Shown here piece by piece: positions 22,412-35,700 of a stretch of DNA of 64,000 nt. The position numbers and the translations under genes are program-made. Under the pieces are notes generated by a model, which had not been told where the DNA came from, did no database searches, and saw only the letters and a program-made list of their open reading frames with translations. Source of the stretch: Norana najaformis (Eukaryota > Annelida > Clitellata > Crassiclitellata > Hormogastridae). Location: positions 34,449,865 through 34,513,864 of the forward strand of contig OZ029919.1 in NCBI GenBank assembly GCA_964023275.1, in the 5' to 3' direction. Numbering within the stretch: the first letter of the stretch is position 1; every line of letters begins with the position of its first letter.

Positions 22412-24346
22412 TTGTGGAAACTCAGCGTTATGCTGTATACATGGAAAAGACGTTGCGGAAAAGTTGTGAACTCGTAGCCACGAACCATCTGGGTCAAGCT
22501 TACTGTTCAAATTTAGTCAGTGGGGCCTTTTTGTAATTGTTTAATTGTAATCACAGATTTATACAGCATCTCTTCGAGAGCGACTGATCAGAGTCCCTTG
22601 CTACGTACTTGGCAACATAAAGGTTCTTGGGAACGAAATGGATGTCAAGCACTTACCGAAAAGAGGAAGAGAAGGCGAGGTAGCTGATGTCGTAATGGAT
22701 ATACACCCAACTAAACATGCGAGCAAATTGTTATCGCTTGGCCCCCCGTGACTTCAAAGCCTGAATCCGCCGCTGGAAGCTTTTCATCGCAAAATGAGCT
22801 GTGGAAATGGTGAAAGGCTTGCTTTAACTGCAACTGGAGATGTTTACATGGTGAGACTATGATGAAACTGCTCATATCGACCTGGCGTTGATAAGCTCTG
22901 GGCTTAAACAAAGGGAGCGCCGCAGTGAACAACTAACTACCACATGTTGGAAACTGGTTGTGGAATTCTAGTTGATTTAAAGCCTATCTGTTTTCTTACA
23001 CTCTTAGAACGAAAATCTGCTAACAGGAGTGTTCCTATAGGAGGCACGCAGGCATAAGTAACCTGCCTTTGTTTAAAAGCTGATTCGGTGTTGCCTGCTG
23101 TTCGAAAATCGCGTCTGATTGCTTCAGGAGATCGCATTACTATCTGTAACATATACCATTACCTGTCTGTTTTCAAAGCACATTCTTTTTCGCACCTTCT
23201 GCATAGCATTTGTGTCAAATTGTTTCAAAAGATCGCATCGCAAAATGACATAAACTATTCGGTAGAGAGATCAGATTGCTGTGTTGCAAAACCTTGACGC
23301 GAACGGTCCGTAGGGTTTCAAAGCATAGACAGTGTTGCGTATTCCCCGATAACTTTCTCTAAACAATTCTAAATACTGTTTTTAAGAGACTCCTGAGATC
23401 CCAACTATTATCTACTAACAGTTAAAATTTTCTGTTTACTGTATAACTCTAATATCAGCATTTGATTTTTTACATCATCCATTTATCAGTTATTTTTGGA
23501 CTCTTGTGCGCGCCGACATTTGACATTGTAAAGCACATTTGAAGTAGCTCGCTACTGACGATGCTGCATAAATTGTCGTGATTACAATTACAGTTATAAT
23601 TACAACTTCACTTTGGCATTGTTGTTATTCAGCAAAAGGATGACTTTGGTTGATTACCTCAAAAAGTCGCACTACTCTCTGGCCAATGTCTTTAGCGCTT
23701 TACTTAAAAATAATATAATCAGGATGTTATTGAGCCATGCTACGCTAGCGTATGTTGTTTCTATAGACCTTATCAATCTGAGGATATATCCTTAGTTTTC
23801 TTGTTTCGTTGTAGGTGGTGTTTTCTGAGTGGATTGCGGTGTAGTTCCGTTCATTTTCAATATGGAGGATTTACAAGATGTAAGCCTACGATTCCGGGAT
23901 GCAAATATTTACCTGAAATTCTAAGTTTGCGGCTCACACTTGTCGACAAGCTTTGTCGGAATAAACCGATGTGTAGACAGCGATGAAGTTTAGCAGCGAC
24001 TACTTTTGATAAGCGTCTGTGTCTCGGGGCCGACGCGTTTACGAGATATCGCTGGATTTGGACTGGAGGGATAATTTCTGTGAGAGAATCGAGAGCTCAG
24101 ATGCTGATTCTGTTGGCGTCTGTATAGATTTCAAAGCGAACGATGATGCGTTTGTGTGTTGATTCTGTTGAATTCTACGTAGTTTCGGAAGTGAGCGATG
24201 AACCGCATGTTCGTCTGACTGCGATGTAAAGACTAGTTCTGGTGATGCTACAAGTTTTTACACAGTTTCTTGCGCCATTTGGCATTTTTGCCAAATAGCT
24301 TACATTCGTGTCATTGGAAGCGCGTTATAGCATTCTGCAGCTTCAC

Positions 24347-24462
24347 CTGACCTGCCTATCGATTTTGTTTTGACTGAGCGACTGTGAATAAGCTGATTCC
24401 CGCGACTCAGTTTTCGTGGGGCGCTGTAGAAATCTCGAGCTTACGATTACGTTTACGATTCA
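24347..24462 (+). mobile_element. Family A LINE 3' end copy
   Basis: CCTATCGATTTTGTTTTGAC through GGGCGCTGTAGAAATCTCGA and a GATTACG tail. Confidence 0.7.
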
Positions 24463-25119
24463 GTTAGATTCCAGATTTGCGATGACTTGGGTGAACTCGG
24501 TCAAGGAAAACCCCAAGTTCTCTCGCTTCTTCAGTAAGATAACTAGTCGAGCAAGGTGTTTAACAGGCGCGGGAGGTGAAGGTTTAAGATCTCTTAGACG
24601 AAGATATTCGATTGCTCGTATTACGAAGACTTCCTGTTTCTTCACTGGTTGCTTTTATCGGGAAGGTGTTCAACTAGAAAGAGCAAAATATTCGGATATG
24701 ATAATAGGGAAAACAATCTTGCACTTTGATTACAAGTATTTACTTAAATGTGCATTTCAAAGTACACAACAGTGAAATTCGCATCCTCTACGAATCTTTC
24801 ACAGCCGAAACACGAAGTTGACAACGATCGTAACAGACTCGAAATTGTTCAGAACATCACAAGTTGAACAACTTCTTCCACCTCTTCTTTCTCCTCTTCC
24901 TCCTCTTCTTCCAGGAGAAGGAAATTGATATTATTATTCTCTTCGCAAAGGAAATAAACGTCTTGCGAAAAGTCAAAAATAAATTTGTTGGGAAACGATA
25001 TCAGAGGATCCTAACTAAAAACGACTTGGTGGATAGCTTTCCCGGGCTTTTTCCAGCGTCGTCTGCTTTGATACAGGAAAAGTTTACGGCTTAGTGGCGC
25101 CCCCACCCTTCTGATGTTC

Positions 25120-25169
25120 AGGCGTCACGTGTTCATCGCATGCCGACGATGACGTCAAGTTCGTGAACC
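25120..25169 (+). promoter_or_regulatory. CACGTG E-box and perfect CRE next to the candidate SLC17 start
   Basis: GTCACGTG, an E-box matching the core of the lysosomal CLEAR element, covers 25124-25131, and the palindromic CRE TGACGTCA is at 25150-25157, 12 bases before the ATG. Several lysosomal SLC genes are TFEB/CLEAR targets, so the combination would suit a sialin-like gene. The sites are seen; promoter function is inferred. Confidence 0.35.
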
Positions 25170-25203
25170 ATGGACGCCGACGAATATGAATATGACGGAG
25201 ACG
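25170..25203 (+). CDS. Candidate first coding exon of the SLC17 gene (11 codons)
   Basis: ATG in good context (ACCATGG) opens M-D-A-D-E-Y-E-Y-D-G-D and ends with one spare base before GTTAGT. That phase is exactly what the 33811 exon needs (two leading bases), and joining gives Ala then P-R-F-W-F. An acidic, Tyr-bearing cytosolic N-terminus is common in this family. No other compatible start was found upstream of 33811, but the 8.6-kb intron and short length leave this uncertain. It could be the first exon of another transcript. Confidence 0.42.
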
Positions 25204-28200
25204 GTTAGTATATTTTTATCCATAATTACATATTCATGATCATATGGATATTCACAGTAGCCCTACATATAAATTTACAAATTTATAGATACATGTAAAA
25301 TGCAAGTATGACAGAGACGGTTAGTATAATTATTATGCATGTATACATATTCATGAAAAACTCCATATTCATCGTCATCACTTGAGTCATAGCCATCACA
25401 ACCACCACCACCACTACCACCATCATCATAGCTAACCAGGCCAGCCGAGATACCATGGCGACGATTGCGACGTCATATGTGTCAGGCTTGACTTACGCTT
25501 TAACCAATGGAGGTAACCAGGCCAGTTGAGATACCATGGCAACGATTGTGACGTCAGTGTGTGTCAGGTCAAGTGAGGCGCCTTGACTTACGCTTTAACC
25601 AATGGAGCTAACCAGGCCAATTGAGATACCATGGCAACGATTGTGACGTCAATGTGTGTCAGGTCAAGTGAGGCGCCTTGACTTACGCTTTAACCAATGG
25701 AGCTAACCAGGCCAGCTAGCTTCGCCGTTGTTGGCCCTTCGATGTGGAACATTCTGAGTCTGAGTGCCTGACTCCTGGATCTTGACCCTTTTGCCTATCG
25801 ATTTTGTTTTGACTGAGCGCCTGTGAATAAGCTGGTTCGCGCGACTTAGCTTTCGTTGAGCGCTGTAGAAATCTCGAGATTACGATTACTATTACGATTC
25901 TCCCATGCAACATGCGACATTGTTCCAATTTGCTTGATCTTGGAGTTGTACTGTCAGTTCAGAAGCACCCCTGATGGAGTTTTCTAGAAGATGCGCTATA
26001 TAACTCTGCATTTACGATTATGATAAGGATGCGCAGTGTGCCCTGCTTACAGCATGGATACAGTAGCCTATAGGTGTACGATGTGTACACATGTATGTCT
26101 TGTATGCGTTGGTATACAATTGTACGTATGAGATGGTTTGTGATGCATGTAAACTTGTCAGGTTTTTTGGTTGTACAACCTGCTTATAAACACTGTGTGC
26201 AGTTAGGCTGGGTCTCTGTTTTCCATCCCTCCTCCTCCTCCTCCTGCTTCTCTTCCTCCTCCTCATCTTCCTCCTTCTTTTCTTCTTCCTCCTCCTCCTC
26301 TATATCTATTCCTCTTCCTACTACTCTCTCTACATCTCGTCCTCACCCTCATTCCATCCTTTCCTTTCTCTTCTTCCATTTGCCATATTGCTTCTCATCC
26401 TCTCCTCATTAGCCTCTTCCTCTTCATTCCTCCTCTTTTTCCTCTTCCTAATCCTCATCCTCTTTTTTCCTCCTCATTCCTCCTCTCCTCTTCCTCTTCC
26501 TCCTCTGTTTTACTCTTCCTCCTCTTAATTCTAATTCTCTTTCTCCTCCTCGTTCCTCCTCACCTATTCCTCTTCCTACTCCACTTTTCTTCCTCCTTAT
26601 CCTCCTCCTATTCCTCGGTTGAAAGCCGTCGTCGAACAAGCTGGCATGCAGCTTCGGCTGCAGGTGCGTGTGTCTGTCAAGATGGATGGATGGGAAGATG
26701 AGAGCAAGATGCTACTGCTGCTGCTGCTGCTGAAGTTGCTGCTGTGGTGCTTTAAGACTGTCTTCTTTCTCATCCTTCATCTCCGCCTCCTCCTATTGTT
26801 ATAAATCCTATTCTTCCTCCTCTTATTCTTCTCCTCTTTTTCTTCTTCCACTTTTTCTCCTACCCCACCTCTTCCTCCTTCAGTTTTTTCTCATCACCCA
26901 ATTCCTCTTCCTCAGCATTCTCTTATTCATTCTCCTCTTATTCTTCCTCTTCTTATTCTTTTTCTTCCTCCTCTTCTTCCTCCTCTTCTTCCTGTTCTTC
27001 TTTTTCCTCTTCTTTTTCCTCTTCTTTTTCCTCTTCTTTCTCCTCTTCTTTCTCCTCTTCTTCCTCGTCTTCTTCCCGGAAAGAAAAGGAGGAAAATGAT
27101 AACATTCTCCTCGTTCCTTTCCTCCTTGTCTTAATCTTTTGCCCTCCTATCACCTCCTATTCTTCTCTTCTTCCTACTCTTCCCTCAGGCAGACAGACAT
27201 ACAGGCAGACGGACAGAAAGACAGACAGATAGACAGACAAGCCTGACTTTAGTGCCCTTTTATTTCATATATTTCATTATTTTTATATTTATTTATAATT
27301 TATTTTTTATTTCTTGTTGTAAGTATCAGGCACTGATTGCCTGCCAGACAATTTATGACTATGAGTGTTCACATGCCTCGACTGAATAAATTACAGAAAA
27401 AAACGCAATCAGATTAATTAAATCTTCGAATGGGTGCCGCCTTCTCTTTATAGGCTTTGATTTAGATAACGTTGCATAAGCATTAACTCATTCAGAAGAC
27501 AGGTGTGCAGGCTTGCTCGGATAGCTGATTCGGTAACGCGTCGAATCTTTATGTGAGAGGTCGTCGGATCGCATCCCTACGTGATTAGGCCTGTGTTTTA
27601 TGCCCTTGTATCGTGGGCTAAAATGTTTCGTCCACATGGACCTAAAATGCGGTGCCGACCATTCAAAACAGGTAGCTTTGTTCAAAGGATATCACCTCCA
27701 TGAGGAGGACGGGGTTTATATGGAAAGGGAAACTGTTTCAGCCTATCTCCCATTGAAGATACACTTCCCATATATTTTGATTCAGGCCGAATGAGTCTTT
27801 ACCCCATATGGTATATCGGTAACGCGTTTGGTCAATGATTATTCGATTGCGGGTTCGACTCCGTGTAACGATCCTGGGCAAGTTGTTTGCTATGGTGATG
27901 ACCTCTGATCCCTGAACTGGGCAGGCGACACGATAATCATTCGACGTCGTGGACGGACACCCACATCGGTTGGTCCCCGTGGTCGTCGTGTTCATCCGAA
28001 TGTGACCATTATATCTAGGTGGTCAACCGGTCAAGGATCTGCCTGGACACTGGTGGACAGGTTTCGGCCAACTGCCGTAGTCAGAACGAACTGACCAGAG
28101 TCTAAGAACTAGAAGAACCGTGAAGAACCACAGTTCTCTGTTATGTTGCTTCCGGTCTGTGGTCGGGTGGAAAACCTCGAGCACTGGAAACTTGGTAAGA

Positions 28201-30159
28201 TATTCCGGCAAGCTTGAAGACTCGCCTTTTCAAGAAATCCCATTTCTCTCAGCTTAAATACAACCCACCCTGGCCTCCTATCCCCTCCTCTCTCTGGTTT
28301 TCTAGCAGCTGGACTTGGTTCTTGACATGGCATCTTTCGACAACCCCACAGACTTGACGTGGCGCTCGTGATTAAGCTTACCTTGTAAGTAGCGCTTTTC
28401 AAATTTCGAGTTTACGATTACGATAACGATCACGAAGTCTTGCGATGCATTGACCCCGTCTCCATTGATGGCTTAGGGACCTAAAGAAAAGAAAATGAGC
28501 GCCTCCCATACATCTAACTTGTGGGATATGGGATACTATATCCCACTGATGGTTCACTTTTTCCACACATTTCACACTTACTGTACCAATCGATCTTCTC
28601 CAACTGGTTTAAACTAAATGCCTCCTACAGTAGATACGTTTTTCTTCATTCGCTCCCACTCCTATGTCTCCTCTCGAGCCACAAATCGCGCTCTGAAACT
28701 TAGTTATGGTGGTAGCTGGTCTCACCCTATCAAATCGCCGAAATTGATCACGATCCTATTTCTGTTGCGAGTAGAAACATCCCCAACACTGATCGAGACT
28801 GTGTATATTACCCAAATGTATTTCGCTGCTCCCCAAAGGTCTTGCGCTCACGGCTGCCACGCAAAAACCGTACTCGGAAATTCAATCGGGTCGAGGCTAT
28901 GCGGTCGCTATAGGAAAAAACGTTTGCGCACATGATACGAGCGTGACTAAGATGTTTGGAAGGATCTGTGGTTTCGGTCGTGATGCGTCAGAGGTTCTGT
29001 GTTTTAAGATTCGGTCCTAGCGGATTGCCAGGTCGATTTCTGTATACAGCTCTTGCCTTTTCTCTTTTCTCCAGCACTCAAAGCGTCTCGACTTTCGTTG
29101 TAGAAAACCGTTATCTTATCTCGTACGTGTCTGTCTATCATTGGCGCAAGTGTAGGCAGCGTTCTGAAGTAGTGTTTAATTTCTTATCTGTTTATGGGTT
29201 TTTTGTTAGCTCAGCCTGAAAAGCTTCTGTCTCTATCGCATAACACGAGGTCAGGTTTCGACATCTTTTCAAAACACGACCGTCTCCTCTGTCACATCAA
29301 CAGTGGACTCGCTTTTTACTCTCTCCCTTCAATCCGCACTTTTGACTAACGAAACCACGTTTCTCTCTCAACTCCTCAGTCTTTGAAACGACCTCTGAAC
29401 TTTGACTCCTGTGCCTCGCACTTCTGCATGAATAGAGACGAATAGCTACATCGGTTAACGCGTACGTCAAGGCGCCTCACTTGACCTGACACACATTGAC
29501 GTCACAATCGTGGCCATGGTATCTCAGTTGGCCTGGTTACCTCCATTGGTTAACGCTTGCGTCAAGGCGCCTCTGTGCGTGAGGATGCCGGTTCGCAAAG
29601 CACAGTTTTGTCTAATTGCTTCAAATGGCCACAGTAATGACTGGCTATAGACCACAGTGAATGTTACTACTAGACAACTTCGTGTCTGCGTTTTCCAGAC
29701 ATCACTTTTAAGAATATAGAAAAGCGCTAAAATGAATGGTTTAGTGTTATTAATATACACTTGTTTCAAGGACGTGGCCCGCTGCCTAAGTGGACGAACA
29801 TTTGTTTAGTTGAGCTGCGTATGTGTGGCACCAGCACCATCATCAACGGCATCATAAACAGCTAATACCAGCCTCCGCAGCACCAGCAGCAGAAGCCATA
29901 GCATCGATGCATTTCGTTCAAGCGACCTTGATAAAAGGTTCACTGCTACCTGCAGACGAGCATTGTCTGGTATCGCACATATACGCAGGGACACACGTTG
30001 TGTCTTTCTGCTCCGTTCTGGTTTTGTGTGTGTCTGAGTTTGTCTCTTTGTGTCTGTGTGTGTCTCTCTCTGTCTTGGTGTCTTTGAGTACCTCACCGTT
30101 CTCCTTCTCAGTCTACCTCTCCCTTTCTTTCTCTCTCTCCTTCCCTCTGTCTGTCTGTC

Positions 30160-30196
<37 letters not shown>

Positions 30197-31597
30197 GACT
30201 CTCTCTCTCTATATATATATCTGTCTCTCTTTGTCTCTTTGTGTCTCTGAGTCTGTCTGTCTGTCTTTGTCTGTCTGTATCTCTGTCGCTCTGTATCGAT
30301 GGCTATCTCTAACGTTCTGTCTATGTTATATCAGTGTCTATTTTCGCTTTGTATGCTCCTCAATATTCTTCTACGTTCCTCAGCATTCCTCTATCTTTCC
30401 ATATTCTTCTACTTTCCTCAACATTCCTCTATCTTTCCATATTCTTCTACGTTCCTCAACATTCCTCTATCTTTTCAGATTCTTCTACGTTCCTCAAAAT
30501 TCCTCTATCTTTCCATATTCTTCTACTTTCCTCAACATTCCTCTATCTTTCCATATTCTTCTACGTTCCTCAAAATTCCTCTATCTTTCCATATTCTTCT
30601 ACTTTCCTCAACATTCCTCTATCTTTCCATATTCTTCTACGTTCCTCAACATTCCTCTATCTTTCCATATTCTATGTTCTTCTATATTCGCCTAAATCAG
30701 TTTTAGACGAGAGCTGATTATAACTGTCGCTGGTATTTATTTTCTGGTATCTGCTACACACTGAAATTATTTGTCTTAAGGGTAGGATCGACCGATCGAT
30801 GGATCAGTTACTACCGTCATCGTTTTTATCCCTTCACTTCAGTGGCAACCGGGAGAAAGGATCTCCGAGTATTTTTTGACTGTTTTGCGTTTGGAGTCGT
30901 GTTTTCCGCATAGTTCCGCGACTTAAAAGGTCCATCGCGCAACAAGTTTCGGATTTCAATCGTCTTTGAGACCGGTAATCGTGCCGCCACCGAGAGTACC
31001 CCATTGTGGTCTTGTTTGCGATGCCATTGGTCGCCCACGTAGTCGGCTTTCGCCGTTTACCTCTGGGAGGCCTTGAACAGCGAGCTAGACTCCCTTATGG
31101 GGTGGGTGGGCAGGTAGAAGGAGAGAGACGCTTGGAGCAAAGACGGGTTTCATCGCTCGAAGAGATGGTGGAGGATTAAAGAAGGAAGAGAGGATAAATA
31201 TTATCACTTAAGAAATACTAATAAACGATTATTTTTTCAAATAAATAATTACATACGTATTAATATATAGGCCTATGTTTCTGTGTAAAATTAGTCTAGG
31301 ATAATATAATATGGATATTTAGTTACCTCCATCGATTGTTTTCTTGTGTATTCTAACAGCAACGCTAAATAGCTCAACTGAACGTATTGCTATGCAATAG
31401 AATTCGTTTCTCTGATTAGATGCTCTTGAAGTGGCGCTACACAAATATCCTATTACCGTTACAATTACAACATTACAACCCTGTATATCAGGGTGTTATA
31501 TTGGTTGATGCCTTGAGCATTAGACACCGGAGCATTAGAAGTCGCTAATTATTATTAGTATTGTTGTTATTGTTATTGTTGTTACTTGTTGATACTA

Positions 31598-31672
<75 letters not shown>

Positions 31673-31688
31673 TTACTATTTATAATGT

Positions 31689-31757
<69 letters not shown>

Positions 31758-31791
31758 TGACATTTCCTCGTTGAACAGCCTCCGAAATAGC

Positions 31792-31849
<58 letters not shown>

Positions 31850-32700
31850 CCCTTAAGGGCGTATCCAGGCCGTCCCTTTCTCTGAGTGTAGAAATTCGGT
31901 GCAAAGAGGAGATGCCGACCTGAAGGGACCACTCCTCCAGTCCACTTTCCATCAGACTCGGCTGGAACGACCCGTGGCAGGTTGCTCCCTGCTCTGGATT
32001 GGCCATTGCAGATAACAGTCGTCTTTGAACTGCGTTTTTAAAATTATAACCTGTGTTCTAGCGAGAGCAGAGCGAACGAAGTGCCTTCCAGCTATTGGAG
32101 AGATTCGGTCTCGCTGCGTTGCCCGGTTGTAAGTCAAGCATTCCGACGAGTCCAAAGGAATTCCGATGTCAACTGCGAACGAATATCACGCAGAGATCGT
32201 GCTTTGGTTAGGTTCAGTTGGATGGGAGAGATGCTGGCCTAGGGAGGGAGACAGAGACAGAGAGACAGAGACAGACAGACAGACAGAGACAGACAGACAG
32301 AGACATACAGACAGAGATGTCTCGAGCAAGGTGATTAACGTTTCAACATAATGACGATGACAGAGAAAATGCATTGAAACTGAAGATATTGAATTCATTC
32401 AAGTAAATTCCGTCAGTTGTGGCTACTGTGTACCTTGACCTTGACCTTCTTTGAGAGATTCCTCTTTACGCCACATAGAGACTTCTGTACTCTGTATTTC
32501 ACTGCATTGCTCTATATTCTTCTACATCTCTCTATATTCTTCTATATTCTTATAGATAGAGACATAGACAGACAGACAAACACACAGACAGACAAGAGGA
32601 CAGAGTGGTTCAAGGAGCATCGAACTTCTCGAATCATGAATAGCTATTAGCTGGCGATTACAAGTCGAGCGAGGAATCTAAAATGGACCCTACGAGATTT

Positions 32701-32788
<88 letters not shown>

Positions 32789-35700
32789 AGAGAAAGAGAA
32801 AGAGAAAGAGCAAGACAGGCAGACAGACAGACTGAGACAGAGAGAAGAAATCAAGGCGTCACCTGAACAACAGCGCGCAACTTATTAGCGACGATCAAAG
32901 ATTCTGGGCCTAAAAAGATCAAAGAGGAAAATCCTTTTAGGCCATTTACCTCTGGCGCTGGTCGGATGTTTTACGCGTTCTACTTTCTAAGATTATTGTA
33001 CTTGGAAAATATTTCATATATATACATATACACACATGTTTGTATATGTATATATGTATGTATATGAGTGTGTTCATTCATAAATATACACATACGAGAA
33101 TATAAATATATATATATACATATATATGTATATATATGTATATATACGTGCGTTTGGATTCGCAGCGCCATCGATTGATGATTAGCCATTAGATAGTGGC
33201 GCTTAATAAATGCTGAAATAATACGTTACAGAGTTACGACAATGCGTCATAACATTCATTGTTCCGTTACATGTTCCTTTGTTCCGTTACATGTTACATG
33301 TTCCGTTGTTCCGTTACATGCTACATGTTCCGTTGTTCCGTTATATGTTACACGTTCCACCGTTCCGTTACATGTTACATGTTCCGTTGTTCCATTGCAT
33401 GTTACACGTTCTGTTGTTCTGTTACATATTCCGCCGTTCCGTTACATGTTACATGTTCCGTTGTTCCGTTACATATTCCGCAGTTCCGTTACATGTTACA
33501 TGTCCCGATGTTCTCTTACATGCTACATGTTTCGATGTTCCATGTCATGTTACATGTTCCATTGTTCCGTTACATGTGTTCCGTTACATGTATTCCTTCT
33601 TCCTCTTATCTCTCTCTCCTCTCCAACCCCAAACACCACCCCCTAGCTGCCTCGCTGTCTTTCCGTCTGACTTTTGGATCTTGACCTGGAACCCAACCCT
33701 TTTGCCTATCGATTTTGTTTTGACTGAGCGCCTGTTTTGACGGCGCGGCTTTCGTTGGGCGCTGTAGAAATCTCGGAATTACGATTACGATGTTACGGTT
33801 TATGTTTCAGCCCCTCGTTTCTGGTTTTCCAGTCGCTTCGGTCTGGCCGTCCTCGGCTTCGTCGGGTTCTTGAGTATGAGCTCCCAGAGGACCTGTATGA
33901 AGGTAGCCATGGTCTGTATGCTCAACCAGACTGCCGTGGCGATCGCAGGCGAGAGGTCAGGGGTCATGACCCTGCCGGAGAAGGCGCCCCCGATCTTCCT
34001 GAGCGCGGAGGCGTACGCCGGGACTTCGGGCAACGATACGGGGCCTGGAGCGGCGGGCGGTGGTGGGACAGGTGGGGCAGGAGCGGCGGCGGGTGACAGG
34101 TGGGGGTGGGAAAGCGGAAGTGGGAAGGTATGCGTCGGCGTCCCGGAGTTCTTCCTGCTGAACACTTCGGAGTTCTCGGATCTCTGGGTGAGTCGACTTT
34201 AGAACTGTTATGTAGGTCAAATGTCAAGTGTTATGTAGGTTAGGTCAAATGTCAGCCATGAAGTCGCGGATTGGTCAGGATTGGATGTGGTCGGATTGGA
34301 TAAGTATAAGAATTATATTCTGGTTAGAATCAGAATAGAATAAGACGGGATAGAATTAGAATTAATATTGGAAGAGGGCGAAAATAAAATAGGATAGGGC
34401 GGAATGCAATAAAATACGATAAAATTAGAATCGGAATTAGAATCAGCATTATAGATAGAATTGAAAATGAAAACGGTTGCTAGAGTTAGAATTCAGATCA
34501 GAATAAGAATAACATATGATTAGAATTATGATTGATTTAGAATATATTAATAAAAATAGGATTTTGATAGACATAGGTTTAAGTTAAGATTAAGATAAGA
34601 TTAAGATAAGATTTCAGATAAGATTAAGAATAAAATTGAGATAAAAAATAAGATAAGATTACGACAAGCCTAAAATAAGATTAAGATTAGGATAAGATAA
34701 GGGTAAGATTAAGATATGATTAAGATAAGACTAAGATAATAATAAATTGCCTTATTCCAATGATGTTATGTTAAAAATACTTACCGTAATGTAGTTACAA
34801 TAAGTAAGCTGCTTCTGCGGTGCTTTACAATGTCATATCAGTGCTGTCATGTCATGTCAGTGTCACGTCATGTCATGTCAGTGTCATGTCGATCCTTAAC
34901 CTTGTGGAACGTCCCTTAAAGTATCAATACAGGCGCAAGATAAATGATCAAGATAAATGATCAATCATTTACCTTGGCTTACCTTACGCTAACCTAGTTT
35001 TACCTTGACTTAACTGTACTACTTTGGCACTGATCTATGTCCTTGCCTCTGTCCAGATAAGACCCAGGGGCCTCTGAACCATCAGACGATTCCAAGAAAA
35101 CCCTTTTGTCTGCATAGCACTTACCATAATCCATTCACCATGCTTCACTTACCATACCGCGCTTACCATGTATACCTCTTATCGGTGGAGGAATGAACCT
35201 AGGATGCCGACTCTTGTACAAAACACTTGAACGGCCAGTTTCTTTCTCGCCTTGTTATTTTTCTCTCTTTCCTGTTGCTTGCTCTCTTAATTTCTCGACC
35301 TAGATTCTCGACTTAGTTTCTCGACTTAATTCCTCCACTGGTTTCTCTGACCTATCACAATTCGGCCCGGCTTCTCCAACGGATTATCATATTGGATTGC
35401 GATTTTGACTTAAAGCGACCATCGACTGATGCCTTGGGCCTCATGATAACGGCGCTATATAAGTCTTCAGATTAGATTAGCTTCTGTCAGTTTACAGTCT
35501 GGTTTTTTGCTAATTTTTCTAGCGTCTTTTGTTCGTTCATATTCATTAGCCCACTCCTCCTTCCCCAGCCGGAATCTGACCACCGGGCATCGAAACTGAC
35601 CAATCAATGGACTTGAATTGATATAGCGCCAGTGTGGAAAGGCTAGTCTCCATGATACGCGTTTTGTGTGGCGCTGAGAACTTTTGGAGATTTACATTTA

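Larger units (their letters stand above)
9406..25119. other. Intergenic region between RCHY1 and SLC17
   Basis: No gene could be supported on either strand. Besides the separately listed family A-D copies and LINE fragment, it holds AT-rich DNA, GTAA units (10269-10310), TA/ATA runs (12690-12745), a GC-richer island (11460-11770) and a GGT/GGC-bearing CpG-rich patch (18560-18960). Stretches near 19.2-19.5, 20.0-20.4 and 22.4-24.3 kb show nothing recognisable. Confidence 0.55.
25204..33810 (+). other. Region between candidate exon 1 and the first secure SLC17 exon
   Basis: If the candidate first exon is right this is an 8.6-kb intron. It holds family G, A, D and E copies and large satellites. 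Apart from these, 27.3-27.5, 28.6-29.4 and 30.7-31.4 kb show nothing I recognise. Confidence 0.45.

Noticed and set aside
22735..22930. Possible hAT ends (CCTGAATCCGCCGCTG and GCGCCGCAGTG)
   Set aside because: Both look like right-hand ends and no matching left end or target duplication was found.
23801..23986. Short Cys-rich frame (C-R-W-C-F, C-K-P-T-I-P-G-C) as a zinc finger exon
   Set aside because: Cys spacing fits no known finger and there are no supporting neighbouring exons.
30386..30680. Regular 38-bp spacing considered as a CRISPR-like array
   Set aside because: Units are continuous without unique spacers and the context is eukaryotic.
29823..30695. 290-codon plus-strand frame
   Set aside because: Made of TCTG units and a 38-bp minisatellite; no start context, splice structure or domain supports a gene.
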